DNA of 64,000 bases from Blautia liquoris (GCF_015159595.1 NZ_CP063304.1:1984001-2048000); one strand, 5' to 3'; counted from the stretch's first letter, positions 1-8,963 are shown. Numbers and translations: made by a program. Notes: generated from the letters alone by a model not told the origin.

Positions 1-1
1 A

Positions 2-298
2 TCCATCATTAATGCTTATGAGATAAAAACCGGTTTATCCCGCAGCAGGATTGCAAATTTGATGGATGCAGAAACCTGGATGAATGCAAAGAAAGCGATC
101 GAATTGGGATTTGCGGATGACATACTACAAGACAATAAGAAAGAAGCCATTGACGGATACTCATTCTCCATGCGGACGGTTGCCAATGCGTTATGGAATA
201 AAGCAAGACAAGAGAAAAAAGCGGATCCGCCACAAACAAAGGAACCAATGGAAACCATAGAGTCGCTGAAAAAGCGGCTTTCAATTATCTCACATTAA
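2..298 (+). CDS. Prohead protease, ClpP-like (C-terminal part, cut by window edge)
   Basis: The reading frame is open from base 2 to a TAA stop at 298, so only about 98 C-terminal residues are present. The segment with MDAETWM, AIELGFADDI and the preceding Tyr/Lys-rich helix is typical of the C-terminal end of ClpP-related (S14/S49-like) phage head maturation proteases. These enzymes cleave the capsid scaffold region during prohead assembly. The catalytic Ser-His residues would lie upstream of the window. The gene sits 16 bp before the major capsid gene, the normal order in HK97-type head modules. The assignment rests on this C-terminal pattern and on context. Confidence 0.8.
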   Translation, partial: SIINAYEIKTGLSRSRIANLMDAETWMNAKKAIELGFADDILQDNKKEAIDGYSFSMRTVANALWNKARQEKKADPPQTKEPMETIESLKKRLSIISH

Positions 299-314
299 AT
301 TAGGAGGAGACATC

Positions 315-1511
315 ATGAATAAAATTTTAAATTTACAAGAAAAACGGGCATGCATCTGGGAACAGGCAAAAAATTTTCTGGATGAAAAACAGAGGGAAAA
401 TGACATCCTTTCTTCAGAAGACACTGCTACTTATGAGCAGATGGAAAACGATGTGATTGCATTAGGCAAGGAGATCGATCGATTAAAAAATCAGGCAGCC
501 ATCGATTTGGAGTTAAACCAGCCAACAAGCAATGCAATTACAATGAATCCGAAAGATGGAAAAAATAAAAAGGATTCAAGATTTCAGGACGGATATACCA
601 CTGCTTTCTGGAATGTTATGAAGGGAAAAAATCGGCCGGAACTTTTGAATACTTTAAAGGAAGGTACAGATCCGGAAGGTGGCTTTCTGGTGCCTGATGA
701 ATATGAACGGACCTTGATTCAGATGCTCTCTGAAGAAAATGTACTTCGTTCGATCTCTAAGGTGATCCAAACTGCAAGTGGTGATCATAAGATTCCCGTT
801 GTTGCGGGTGAAGGCACTGCTTCCTGGATGGAGGAAGAAGCCGCCTATGAGGAAAGTAATACAACGTTCGGTCAGGTATCCATTGGTGCTCATAAACTAG
901 GTACTTTGATTAAGGTATCTGACGAATTACTCAATGATTCTGCCTTTGATTTGGAAAGTTATATTGCTCAGGAGTTTGCCAGGAGGATTGGAAATGCAGA
1001 GGAAGAAGCCTTTCTTGTAGGGACAGGAACGGACAGGCCTACAGGTATTTTAAATGACACAAATGGAGCTTCTGATGGAGTGACTGCTGCTTCCGATACA
1101 AAACTGGCTTTTGATGATTTGATGGATCTTTATTATTCCCTAAAACAGCCTTACCGAAAAGGTTCTGTCTTCTTAATGAATGAAAGTACGGTGAAAGCAA
1201 TTCGAAAATTAAAGGATAATAACGGTCAGTACATTTGGCAGCCTTCGGTAAGTGCAGATGTGCCGGATAAGATTTTAAATTGCCCAGTAGTCACCAGCCG
1301 TTACATGCCAGAAATTGCAGCAGATGCAAAGAGTATTCTCTTTGGAGATTTCTCCTATTATTGGATCGCCGACAGGCAGGGAAGAACCTTTAAGAGGCTG
1401 AATGAGCTTTATGCGGTAAATGGTCAGGTTGGTTTCCTTGCATCGCAGCGTGTGGATGCGAAAGTTGTTCTGCCAGAGGCAATCAAAGTATTAAAGCTGG
1501 GAACAAAGTAA
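315..1511 (+). CDS. Phage major capsid protein, HK97 fold
   Basis: This 398-residue protein has the two-part layout of HK97-type capsid proteins. A charged, helical N-terminal delta (scaffold) region covers roughly residues 1-90, where KEIDRLKNQ is visible. The shell domain begins near the EGTDPEGGFLVPDEYER segment, a hallmark of phage capsid family PF05065. The middle carries the usual RIGNAEEEAFLVGTGTD motif and the end carries the P-domain strands (GFLASQRVDAKVV). The delta region is probably removed by the upstream ClpP-like protease. The ATG is preceded by a strong GGAGGAG ribosome binding site. Confidence 0.95.
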   Translation: MNKILNLQEKRACIWEQAKNFLDEKQRENDILSSEDTATYEQMENDVIALGKEIDRLKNQAAIDLELNQPTSNAITMNPKDGKNKKDSRFQDGYTTAFWNVMKGKNRPELLNTLKEGTDPEGGFLVPDEYERTLIQMLSEENVLRSISKVIQTASGDHKIPVVAGEGTASWMEEEAAYEESNTTFGQVSIGAHKLGTLIKVSDELLNDSAFDLESYIAQEFARRIGNAEEEAFLVGTGTDRPTGILNDTNGASDGVTAASDTKLAFDDLMDLYYSLKQPYRKGSVFLMNESTVKAIRKLKDNNGQYIWQPSVSADVPDKILNCPVVTSRYMPEIAADAKSILFGDFSYYWIADRQGRTFKRLNELYAVNGQVGFLASQRVDAKVVLPEAIKVLKLGTK

Positions 1512-1527
1512 GAAGGAGGTGGCGCAA

Positions 1528-1803
1528 ATGCCTATCACTTTAGAAGAAGCAAAACTATATCTTCGTATTGACAACAGCCTGGAAGATGCGTTGATTACAA
1601 GACTGATTCAAACTTCAATTACCATTGTGGAAAATGTCCTGCGCCACCCAATTTCCGATTATGAAGTTCTGCCTGATGATATTAAAATGGCTATCCTGTA
1701 TGGGGTAGCCTATCTTTTTGAAAATCGGGAAACAGCAGATTTTCATGAAATGATCAAACTGATGCGCGCACTTCTTATCCCCTATCGAAAAGAGGTGTTC
1801 TGA
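1528..1803 (+). CDS. Head-tail connector protein (gp6-like)
   Basis: This 91-residue helical protein resembles the gp6-like/YqbG connector family (PF05135), which forms the ring below the portal. The LEEAKLYLRID start is characteristic and is followed by the helix-rich segment ending in a leucine-rich helix. An AAGGAGG site at 1513-1519 lies about 8 bp before the ATG at 1528. A possible GTG at 1519 overlaps that site and is therefore rejected as the start. The gene follows the capsid gene after 16 bp and its stop overlaps the next start by one base, indicating translational coupling. Confidence 0.85.
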   Translation: MPITLEEAKLYLRIDNSLEDALITRLIQTSITIVENVLRHPISDYEVLPDDIKMAILYGVAYLFENRETADFHEMIKLMRALLIPYRKEVF

Positions 1804-2132
1804 TGAAGCGGTTCGTGGATGTTGGAGAACTAGATCAGAGAATCCAACTCTATCAGATTGTTTATGAAGAAGATGAACTCGGGCAGCAAGTAAAAAAGCG
1901 AGTCCATATGGGAGATGCTTGGGCTAAGGTTTCCAATTTGCATGGCAGTGAGTACTACACGGCTTTTGCTGCAAAGATCGAAAGAGAAGTATCATTTGTC
2001 ATTCGGTATCACCCTGATATGGATGAAACAACAGAGATTGAATTTCGTGGAAACGTCTATAGCATCAGTTATATCGACAACGTGAAGTATGGCAACCGAT
2101 ATATGGAAATAAAGGCACAAACAAAAAAGTGA
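1803..2132 (+). CDS. Phage head closure / head-tail adaptor protein
   Basis: This 109-residue beta-rich protein matches the SPP1 gp16-like head-tail joining family (PF05521). It begins with the typical LDQRIQLYQ strand, has the WAKVSNLHGSEYYTA segment in the middle and a YSISYIDN motif near the end. Its role is to close the portal channel and form the surface for tail docking. The start overlaps the preceding stop by one base. The next gene is a holin, only 10 bp away, so the tail completion, tail tube, tape measure and fibre genes normally found here are absent. Confidence 0.85.
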   Translation: MKRFVDVGELDQRIQLYQIVYEEDELGQQVKKRVHMGDAWAKVSNLHGSEYYTAFAAKIEREVSFVIRYHPDMDETTEIEFRGNVYSISYIDNVKYGNRYMEIKAQTKK

Positions 2133-2142
2133 GGTGAGAAAA

Positions 2143-2559
2143 ATGCGTCCTATAAGGATGATTGATTTGGCTTGTAGCGTAGTCGGAGGCGTGGTTGGAT
2201 GGTTTCTGGGAGGCTATGATGGTCTGCTTTATGCACTTCTTGTATTTGTAATAGCCGACTATGTTACCGGGGTACTCTGTGCCATCGCAGATCGAAAGTT
2301 ATCCAGTACAGTCGGATTTAAAGGAATTGCTGGAAAGGTATTGATTTTTCTGTTGGTCGGGATTGGAAATGTACTAGATGTCCAAATCTTAGGTAATGGT
2401 TCTGCTATTCGCACTGCTGTTATTTTCTTTTATATTTCGAATGAGGGAATTTCTTTATTAGAAAATGCGGGACATCTGGGACTTCCCATCCCAGAAAAGT
2501 TAAAGAATGTCTTAGAGCAGCTAAAAGAGCAAAAAGGAAAGGATGATACAGATGAGTAA
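2143..2559 (+). CDS. Phage holin (holin_4 / toxin-secretion holin family)
   Basis: This 138-residue protein has several hydrophobic segments: residues around 8-30, where Gly-rich GGVVGWFLGGY is visible, around 30-50 (LLYALLVFVIADYVTG) and around 65-100. It ends in a charged C-terminal tail rich in Lys and Asp. The DYVTGVL and GISLLENAGHLGLPIP motifs are typical of the phage_holin_4 family (PF05105). It would permeabilise the membrane to release the endolysin encoded next. The ATG at 2143 follows a GAGGTG site, whereas a GTG nine bases upstream lies inside it. The stop overlaps the endolysin start by 8 bp. Confidence 0.88.
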   Translation: MRPIRMIDLACSVVGGVVGWFLGGYDGLLYALLVFVIADYVTGVLCAIADRKLSSTVGFKGIAGKVLIFLLVGIGNVLDVQILGNGSAIRTAVIFFYISNEGISLLENAGHLGLPIPEKLKNVLEQLKEQKGKDDTDE

Positions 2560-3364
2560 TACCATAAGTGAAATTCTTGCACAGGCAAGAGCATGGATAG
2601 GGAAAAAAGAATCGGATCAAAGCTTTCGAATAATTATCGATATTTATAATTCTCATAGACCTTTGGCAAGGGGCTATCAAGTAAAGTACACGGATTCCTG
2701 GTGTGCGACCTTTGTATCTGCTGTTGCGATCCGCTGCAACGCAACATATATTATTCCACCAGAGTGTGGATGTCAGGAAATGATAAAGCTCTTTCAATCA
2801 AACGGAGAATGGGAGGAAAACGAAGCGCGAATTCCTCATGCAGGAGATATTATATTCTATGATTGGGATGACAGTGGGGTAGGAAATAATACTGGGTATG
2901 CGGATCATGTGGGAATTGTAGAGAAAATCTCCAGTTCTACCATCACTGTGATAGAAGGTAATAAATCCAATGCCGTCGGGCGGCGGAACATAGCAGTGAA
3001 TGCCAGATATATTCGAGGGTATGGGATTCCACGATATCAAACAGAACGTGTTACAACATCCAAAAAGAAACCGCTTGATACGATAGCACGGGAGGTAATT
3101 GCCGGGAAGTGGGGCAACGGCGATGCCCGTAAAAACGCTCTCATCGCTGCCGGGTACGATTATTCAGCCATACAGGCAAGGGTCAACGAGCTCCTGAAAA
3201 ATCCTGAACCTGCCGCCGTTTACTACACAGTTAAGAGTGGGGATACCCTCTCTGCCATCGCAAGGAAGTACGGCACCACCGCCCTTGCGATCCAGAAACT
3301 AAATCCGACACAGATTAAGAACATCAATCACATTATCACCGGATGGAAAATCCGGGTGAAATAA
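2552..3364 (+). CDS. Endolysin: CHAP/NlpC-like peptidase + CW_7 + LysM
   Basis: This 270-residue lysin has three parts. The N-terminal ~165 residues form a papain-like cell-wall peptidase or amidase with the catalytic Cys in DSWCATFVS, the His in ADHVGIVE and a polar third residue in the IEGNKSN strand. Next is a CW_7 (Cpl-7-type) wall-binding domain (LDTIAREVIAGKWGNG through QARVNELL). The C-terminal LysM domain starts at YYTVKSGDTLSAIARKYG. The first part is AT-rich, while the DNA from about base 3085 is visibly richer in G and C, suggesting domain-level recombination. Start 2552 overlaps the holin stop; an ATG at 2543 is possible. Confidence 0.9.
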   Translation: MSNTISEILAQARAWIGKKESDQSFRIIIDIYNSHRPLARGYQVKYTDSWCATFVSAVAIRCNATYIIPPECGCQEMIKLFQSNGEWEENEARIPHAGDIIFYDWDDSGVGNNTGYADHVGIVEKISSSTITVIEGNKSNAVGRRNIAVNARYIRGYGIPRYQTERVTTSKKKPLDTIAREVIAGKWGNGDARKNALIAAGYDYSAIQARVNELLKNPEPAAVYYTVKSGDTLSAIARKYGTTALAIQKLNPTQIKNINHIITGWKIRVK

Positions 3365-3386
3365 CTGAATACCTCTATTTGTTTCG

Positions 3387-3425
3387 CCTGCGCGTGTTTC
3401 GTTTTGGAATGCCCGCAGGTTTTTG
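3387..3425 (+). terminator. Probable terminator after endolysin
   Basis: The arms CCTGCG and CGCAGG lie about 20 bases apart and are followed at once by a run of T residues. This would end transcription of the capsid-lysis operon. The stem is only 6 bp, so confidence is moderate. Confidence 0.5.
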
Positions 3426-3495
3426 TCATTTCTATAAGAAATTTCCCGCTCAAATCGTTCGGTCATCTCCAGTGGAAATTGGAGGTGAATATGTG

Positions 3496-3702
3496 ATGAC
3501 AGAACAATTACAGCCAATCACGAACAGCTATTACACGCAAGAGCGTATCAAAGGCGATCTGGACTACAGCAGGGCACAGACTATCGCAAAAATGATGTTG
3601 GATAATGGCCTTATATCTGTAGCTGAATGTAACAAATTAATCGCCATCAATCGGGAAACTTTCTCTCCTCTGTTCGCGGAAATCATGCCTAAAATCACTT
3701 GA
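3496..3702 (+). CDS. Small SHOCT-like protein before recombinases
   Basis: This 68-residue soluble protein contains helices typical of small SHOCT-like proteins (LDYSRAQTIAKMMLDNGLIS followed by EFNKL-type residues). Such proteins often lie just upstream of serine recombinase cassettes in Clostridia. A plausible GGAGGTG site lies at 3481-3487, 8 bp before the ATG; a GTG at 3493 is an alternative start. The gene is separated from the first recombinase by 52 bp. Its function is unknown; a role as recombination directionality or accessory factor is only a suggestion from position. Confidence 0.65.
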   Translation: MTEQLQPITNSYYTQERIKGDLDYSRAQTIAKMMLDNGLISVAECNKLIAINRETFSPLFAEIMPKIT

Positions 3703-3754
3703 TATGTAAGGCTTTTAGAGTGATGTATAGACGTACGGAAAGGAGGAAAAAAGT

Positions 3755-5314
3755 TTGAAAAAAGTAACCAAGATTGCGGAAGTAAAGAATCCCAATGTCA
3801 AACTTAAGAGGATCCGGGTAGCTGCTTACTGCCGCGTCTCCACGGATTCCGACGCTCAGCTCGAAAGTCTTGAAACTCAGAAGACGCATTACGAGAAATA
3901 CATCACAGCCCGCGATGACTGGGAGTTTGCCGGGCTCTACTTCGACAAAGGCATCACCGGCACCAAAAAGGAACGACGACCGGAGCTTTTGCGGCTCATT
4001 GACGACTGCAAAGCCGGTAAAGTGGATTTCATTGTCACGAAGTCCATCAGCCGCTTCAGTCGCAATACTCTGGATTGTCTAGAGCTTGTCAGAAAACTTC
4101 TTGATTTACGCATCCCTATTTACTTTGAAAAAGAAAACCTGAACACCGGCTCTATGGAGAGCGAGCTCTTTCTGGCAATCCTCTCCAGCATGGCTGAAGG
4201 TGAGTCGGTTTCCATTTCACAAAACAGCAAATGGTCCATCCAGAAGCGCTTCGAGAATGGAACCTTTAAAATCAGTTACCCGCCCTATGGTTACGACTGG
4301 GATGGGGAAAAGATGCTTATTAATCCAGAACAGGCAGCCATCGTGAAGGAAATATTCGCTGCTCTTTTATCCGGCAAGGGTACCCAAGCCATCGCTGACG
4401 ATCTGAACCGGCGAGGTGTTCCCACCAAGCGTACCGGACACTGGACGTCTACGACGATTCGCGGAATGCTTGGCAATGAAAAGTATGTCGGAGACTGTAT
4501 CTTCCAGAAGTCCTTCTCGGATTCCAGCTTCAATCGCCACGCCAATCATGGTGAAAAAGGCCAGTACCTGCTTAAGCGTCATCATGAGGCAATCATCCGC
4601 CGAGAGGATTTTGAAGCAGCACAGGGACTGATCAACCAACGTGCAAACGAAAAAGGCGTTACCAAGGGAAGTGCTAAGTATCAAAGCCGCTACGCCTTCT
4701 CAGGTAAGATCATCTGCGGTGAATGCGGTGACACCTTTAAGCGAAGAATCCACAGCTGTACCGATTACAAATATGCAGCATGGTGCTGCAACACCCATAT
4801 TCAAGACAAGAGCCGCTGTTCGATGCTCTACGTTCGGGATGATTCCTTGAAGCAGGCCTTCGTCACCATGATGAACAAGTTGGTCTATGGACACCGGGTG
4901 ATCTTAAAGCCTTATATCGATGCTCTAAAGCATTCATCCGCTGACGATTCTCTCCGGCACATTCAGGAGATCCAGACCTTGATGGCACAGAACACGGAAA
5001 AACGCGAGACGCTGACCAAGCTCATGACACAGGGTATCATCGACCAGATCCTCTACAGCAGGGAAACAAACGAGCTTCTCTCGCAGGCAGACAGCTTTCG
5101 GGATGAAATGGAAGCGCTAAAGAACACGGTTTCCGAAGATGTCACGAAGGTAACTGAGGCCACGGTGCTTCTTCACTTTGCAGAAAAAGGTGGGATGGTT
5201 CCTGTCTTTGAGGAAGAACTATTTGAAAAATTCGTCAGCCGCATCATCATTCGCTCCCGAACGGAAGCATGCTTTGAATTAAAGTGCGGTCTGACACTGA
5301 AAGAAAGGATGTGA
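3755..5314 (+). CDS. Large serine recombinase (site-specific integrase) 1
   Basis: This 519-residue protein has an N-terminal resolvase catalytic domain with the nucleophile Ser29 in AAYCRVSTD. The recombinase domain (PF07508) runs roughly from residues 165 to 280 (PYGYDWDGE, TSTTIRGMLGNEKYVGD). A zinc-ribbon follows with CGECGDTF and later Cys residues, and a coiled-coil-rich C-terminal part completes it. Start is TTG at 3755, preceded by AAGGAGG. It lies in an operon with two more recombinase genes and probably excises or integrates the element together with the third gene. Confidence 0.93.
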   Translation: MKKVTKIAEVKNPNVKLKRIRVAAYCRVSTDSDAQLESLETQKTHYEKYITARDDWEFAGLYFDKGITGTKKERRPELLRLIDDCKAGKVDFIVTKSISRFSRNTLDCLELVRKLLDLRIPIYFEKENLNTGSMESELFLAILSSMAEGESVSISQNSKWSIQKRFENGTFKISYPPYGYDWDGEKMLINPEQAAIVKEIFAALLSGKGTQAIADDLNRRGVPTKRTGHWTSTTIRGMLGNEKYVGDCIFQKSFSDSSFNRHANHGEKGQYLLKRHHEAIIRREDFEAAQGLINQRANEKGVTKGSAKYQSRYAFSGKIICGECGDTFKRRIHSCTDYKYAAWCCNTHIQDKSRCSMLYVRDDSLKQAFVTMMNKLVYGHRVILKPYIDALKHSSADDSLRHIQEIQTLMAQNTEKRETLTKLMTQGIIDQILYSRETNELLSQADSFRDEMEALKNTVSEDVTKVTEATVLLHFAEKGGMVPVFEEELFEKFVSRIIIRSRTEACFELKCGLTLKERM

Positions 5315-5318
5315 TCAC

Positions 5319-5735
5319 ATGGGGCATACACCCTATGGATACAGCATTGAAAACGGCACTGCCATCATTGATGAAGAAAAAGCAGGCAAAATCCGAAAAC
5401 TCTACGAGTACTACCTCTCCGGCATGGCGCTTGCCAAGGCTGCGGCAGAAGCCGGGATTGAAGCCTACCACGGTGAAGCAAAACGCCTGATGGAAAATCG
5501 CCACTACCTCGGCGATACCTTCTATCCTGCCATCATCGAACAGGAGGCTTTCGACAGCGCTTCCGAGGAACGGATCCGACGTGCTGATAAGCTCGGCAGG
5601 CTGAAGCACAAGAAAGCCATGAAGCAAGCTGCGGTTCCGACACACTTCCATCTTGCCGAAGCCGTTCAGCACTATGAAGACCCAAAGCTACAGGCAGAAT
5701 ACCTCTACAGCCTCATAGAAAGTGAGGTGAGCTGA
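5319..5735 (+). CDS. Short recombinase lacking the catalytic domain
   Basis: The 138 residues correspond to the DNA-binding recombinase domain only: it starts with [11 protein letters not shown], the segment that follows the catalytic domain in full-length enzymes, and carries [14 protein letters not shown]. No YCRVSTD-type catalytic Ser motif exists. The gene has its own ATG 4 bp after the first recombinase and overlaps the next start by one base (ATGA), so it is an intact coupled gene rather than debris. It may act as a DNA-binding partner or directionality helper. The role is inferred. Confidence 0.8.
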   Translation: MGHTPYGYSIENGTAIIDEEKAGKIRKLYEYYLSGMALAKAAAEAGIEAYHGEAKRLMENRHYLGDTFYPAIIEQEAFDSASEERIRRADKLGRLKHKKAMKQAAVPTHFHLAEAVQHYEDPKLQAEYLYSLIESEVS

Positions 5736-7303
5736 TGGGCAATGTCATGTTTATTCCAGCCAAACGGCAGGTTGGGAACACCGTCAAACAATCTGAGCAG
5801 CCTAAACTTCGCGTCGCCGCTTACTGTCGAGTCAGTACGGACTCCGACGAGCAGGAAACCAGCTACGATGCTCAAGTCACCCACTACACCGAGTACATTC
5901 AGAGCAATCCAGAGTGGATGCTGGCGGGCATCTTCGCCGACGACGGCATCTCCGGAACCAACACCAAAAAACGAGACGAGTTCAACCGTATGATCGATGA
6001 ATGCATGGCCGGGAATATCGACATGATCATCACCAAATCGATCAGCCGTTTTGCCCGCAACAGGCTCGACTGCCTGCAGTACATCCGCCAGCTGAAAGAC
6101 AAGAATATTCCAGTCTACTTTGAAAAGGAGTCCATCAATACGATGGATGCCAAGGGCGAAGTGCTGATCACGATCATGGCATCACTTGCCCAGCAGGAAA
6201 GCCAGAGCCTTTCGCAGAACGTGAAACTCGGTCTCCAGTACCGTTACCAGCAAGGAAAAGTTCAGGTGAATCACAGTCGCTTCCTCGGCTACACGAAGGA
6301 CAAAGACGGTCACCTGATCATCGACACAGATCAGGCAGAGATTGTAAAGCGAATCTATCGAGAATACCTTGAAGGCTCCAGCATGGACAAGATTTCAGCC
6401 GGCCTTGAGGCAGACGGCATCCTCACCGGTGCCGGAAAGCCGAAATGGCACACCAGCACCATCAACAAGATTCTCCGGAACGAAAAATATATGGGTGACG
6501 CCTTGCTGCAGAAGACCTACACCGTCGATTTTCTTACCAAGAAGCGAATCAAAAACAACGGCACGGTACCTCAGTACTACGTCGAGGGTGACCACGAGGC
6601 GATCATTCCGAAAGAACTTTTCATGCAGGTGCAGGCTGAGCTTGTCCGCCGCCGGGTCGTCCATGTCAGCCCTTCTGGGAAAAAACGAAAGTTCTCCTGC
6701 AACCACTGCTTTGCACAGATGATATTCTGCGGCGAGTGCGGAGAACTTTATCGTCGCGTCCATTGGAATAACCATGGTTGTAAATCTATCGTCTGGCGCT
6801 GCATCAGCCGTCTGGATCCCACTTCCGCCGACATAAACTGCACCAACCGCACGGTAAACGAAACTGTTCTTCAAGGCATCACCATCAAGGCCATCAATAT
6901 GATTCTGACCGACAGAAACACTTTTCTGAAAGTTCTGCAAGAGAACATTGCCAAAGCCGTGATCAGTGCTGACACTCTCTCACCGGATGGCATTCAGACA
7001 AGGTTGGAGAAGCTTCAAAAAGAGCTCATCAAGAAGGTTAATAACAGGCAAGATTACGACGCCATCGCTGACGAGATCTTCCGTCTCCGCGAACAGAAGG
7101 AAAAGTCTGAAACTGAAAGCTACAGTCGAGAAAAAGCCATGAAGCGAATCAAGGAACTGCAGGACTTTATCAGCAAACAGGAAACCAACATTACGGAGTT
7201 TGATGAAAGTCTTGTCCGCAGGCTACTGCAGAAAATCACCGTTTTTGAAGACCACTTCACGGTGGAATTCAAGTCAGGGATAAGCGTTGATATTGAAGGA
7301 TAA
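5735..7303 (+). CDS. Large serine recombinase (site-specific integrase) 2
   Basis: This 522-residue protein has the catalytic Ser34 in [13 protein letters not shown], the [14 protein letters not shown] loop, and the E/R-rich region with SISRFARN that binds the active site. The recombinase domain and a zinc-ribbon ([10 protein letters not shown] and later Cys) follow. The last ~120 residues are strongly helical and probably coiled coil ([17 protein letters not shown]). It overlaps the preceding gene by one base. It is related to recombinase 1 in plan but clearly divergent in sequence, so this is not a recent duplication. Confidence 0.93.
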   Translation: MGNVMFIPAKRQVGNTVKQSEQPKLRVAAYCRVSTDSDEQETSYDAQVTHYTEYIQSNPEWMLAGIFADDGISGTNTKKRDEFNRMIDECMAGNIDMIITKSISRFARNRLDCLQYIRQLKDKNIPVYFEKESINTMDAKGEVLITIMASLAQQESQSLSQNVKLGLQYRYQQGKVQVNHSRFLGYTKDKDGHLIIDTDQAEIVKRIYREYLEGSSMDKISAGLEADGILTGAGKPKWHTSTINKILRNEKYMGDALLQKTYTVDFLTKKRIKNNGTVPQYYVEGDHEAIIPKELFMQVQAELVRRRVVHVSPSGKKRKFSCNHCFAQMIFCGECGELYRRVHWNNHGCKSIVWRCISRLDPTSADINCTNRTVNETVLQGITIKAINMILTDRNTFLKVLQENIAKAVISADTLSPDGIQTRLEKLQKELIKKVNNRQDYDAIADEIFRLREQKEKSETESYSREKAMKRIKELQDFISKQETNITEFDESLVRRLLQKITVFEDHFTVEFKSGISVDIEG

Positions 7304-7316
7304 CCCACAGAAACAA

Positions 7317-7358
7317 AGGCTCCTCACCACTGGAATAATATCCGGTGATGGGGAGCCT
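7317..7358. terminator. Bidirectional terminator between recombinases and the convergent gene
   Basis: A long inverted repeat with outer arms AGGCTCC/GGAGCCT and inner arms TCACC/GGTGA lies between two convergent genes. T residues follow on the plus strand. It can serve both the recombinase operon and the minus-strand gene. Confidence 0.8.
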
Positions 7359-7370
7359 TCTGTTTATAAC

Positions 7371-8963
7371 CTATTCAGGCATCGAGCCGAAACAAATTGC
7401 AGGAATTTCAAATGTATAGCCTCCATATTCAACCGTCTGATAAGTTATCGACGTATCATTTGGTAAGCTTTCCTCATACTCATGATTCCGAATAGTATGA
7501 AACACTGAATTGAGCGGCTTAGTTGAAAGTAATTCCTTAAGTTTTTTCAAATCAATAACTGGAACATACTTATTTTGTGTTCTTATATTATGTCTTGCAA
7601 CAACGCAGCAAAACAAATCTACCGCTTCACAATCATCCACATCAAATACATGTTTCATGAACTTTCTTTTATTACTCATTGCATATGCCATTATTTCTCC
7701 TGATTGTTCACATCCGTGTGTAATGTCATCCTCCCGGGCATAGACTTCTTTTGATGAATCAGCTGCCATAAACCATTTGAGCTCACATAAAAGCACAGCA
7801 TTTGTATTTACATCAAATAATCCTAAATCAATATCTGGTAAACGTCCTTCCAACTTCTTGTGTTTTATCACTTTAAGATTCTCTTTATGTGATATAAAGG
7901 CCTCTATTTCTTGAACCATCAGGTCTTCTAAATCATTAACTTCTTTTGAATGCTCAAAATCAGTTTTCGAACTGACTACAGATAACAAATTTCTTTCTGG
8001 ACGAGAACCCATAAACAACATCGGTGCTATGACTACAATTTCCCCAGGCAAAATCACAATCGGTTGATATACAATATCTACATTGTGCTTATCATCTTCA
8101 AAAGTAATATAGTTGATGATATTCAAAACTGTGTCTCTTTGAACATTAGTGGTTGAAACAATATAATCAGCAATACTTCCTATCGGCTGTATTATTGTGC
8201 TGTTTTTCAATCTAACAAGAGCATCTTTTATGGAAAGACAGCTAAAAAAGTGAATATAACACAATGTTGCAATTGCTACCCATACTTGCTTATATTCAGC
8301 TAATGTAAACAAGTCGAATTTCCATAAATCAGGCAGTGTTTTTGTTGAATCCCACTGTTTCTCAGCTACATCCTTAAAGGTATCCAGAATTTCTGCAGAT
8401 AATTCATAACACAATTGCTCATCTTGAATTGTAATCCTTTTTTGTAATTCAGTATTTGCGGATGAGAGTTTTACAGGGTTAATGGATTCCATAAATCCAG
8501 CAAAATTCGATTGATTCGCTTCCCTCATGATATCGCTCCATGCTGATTTGTTTGCATTTTCAGGAAAGATAAATGTGACTTTATTGCCTTCAACTCTCGC
8601 ATCTAACCGTTTCCTCGAAAAAGAAATATATCCACTGCATATCAAAGAATACGGATATGCGTAATGCGTAAGAAAAGAGGTGCATTCTTTATATCGTTCC
8701 TCTGAGAGATTTGAATTGATTTTTTCTTCCGAAAGAGCTAATGTACTATTCCCAAGCCAATTTAGTGCCTGATTAAGTGCATCCATATAGTCTGTAATCT
8801 TTTTTAATGCAAACGGATTTAACATACTACTCATTACAGCCAAAGAGCATAAATCCTCAAAAGATGCAAGTAATTCATATGTGACCTGTTGCTTGTTACC
8901 AACAAACACCGGATGATTATTGTGATACGCATCAATTATTTTTTCTATTTCTCTAATCTTCAT
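7371..8963 (-). CDS. Predicted PD-(D/E)XK-type nuclease-like protein, likely element cargo
   Basis: This 530-residue soluble protein is not a family I can name. Near residues 376-396 it shows PDIDLGLFD followed after a short loop by LLCELKW, the D...ExK spacing of the PD-(D/E)XK nuclease fold. A Glu-rich helix upstream (near 352) and a Gln (QSGEIMAY) downstream fit the rest of the core. The N-terminal 340 residues look mostly helical and are unassigned. The DNA is AT-rich compared with the recombinases. ATG at 8963 follows GGGAGG/GGTGG; a TTG at 8993 is an alternative. It is a lone gene beside integrases, so a defence or other accessory role is plausible but unproven. Confidence 0.75.
   Translation of the reverse strand: MKIREIEKIIDAYHNNHPVFVGNKQQVTYELLASFEDLCSLAVMSSMLNPFALKKITDYMDALNQALNWLGNSTLALSEEKINSNLSEERYKECTSFLTHYAYPYSLICSGYISFSRKRLDARVEGNKVTFIFPENANKSAWSDIMREANQSNFAGFMESINPVKLSSANTELQKRITIQDEQLCYELSAEILDTFKDVAEKQWDSTKTLPDLWKFDLFTLAEYKQVWVAIATLCYIHFFSCLSIKDALVRLKNSTIIQPIGSIADYIVSTTNVQRDTVLNIINYITFEDDKHNVDIVYQPIVILPGEIVVIAPMLFMGSRPERNLLSVVSSKTDFEHSKEVNDLEDLMVQEIEAFISHKENLKVIKHKKLEGRLPDIDLGLFDVNTNAVLLCELKWFMAADSSKEVYAREDDITHGCEQSGEIMAYAMSNKRKFMKHVFDVDDCEAVDLFCCVVARHNIRTQNKYVPVIDLKKLKELLSTKPLNSVFHTIRNHEYEESLPNDTSITYQTVEYGGYTFEIPAICFGSMPE

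Noticed and set aside
654-893. Minus-strand ORF of 79 codons inside the capsid gene
   Set aside because: It is a shadow of the capsid frame, with no ribosome binding site and no family resemblance.
2420-2797. Minus-strand ORF across the holin-endolysin junction
   Set aside because: It opposes two well supported genes and has no recognisable domain.
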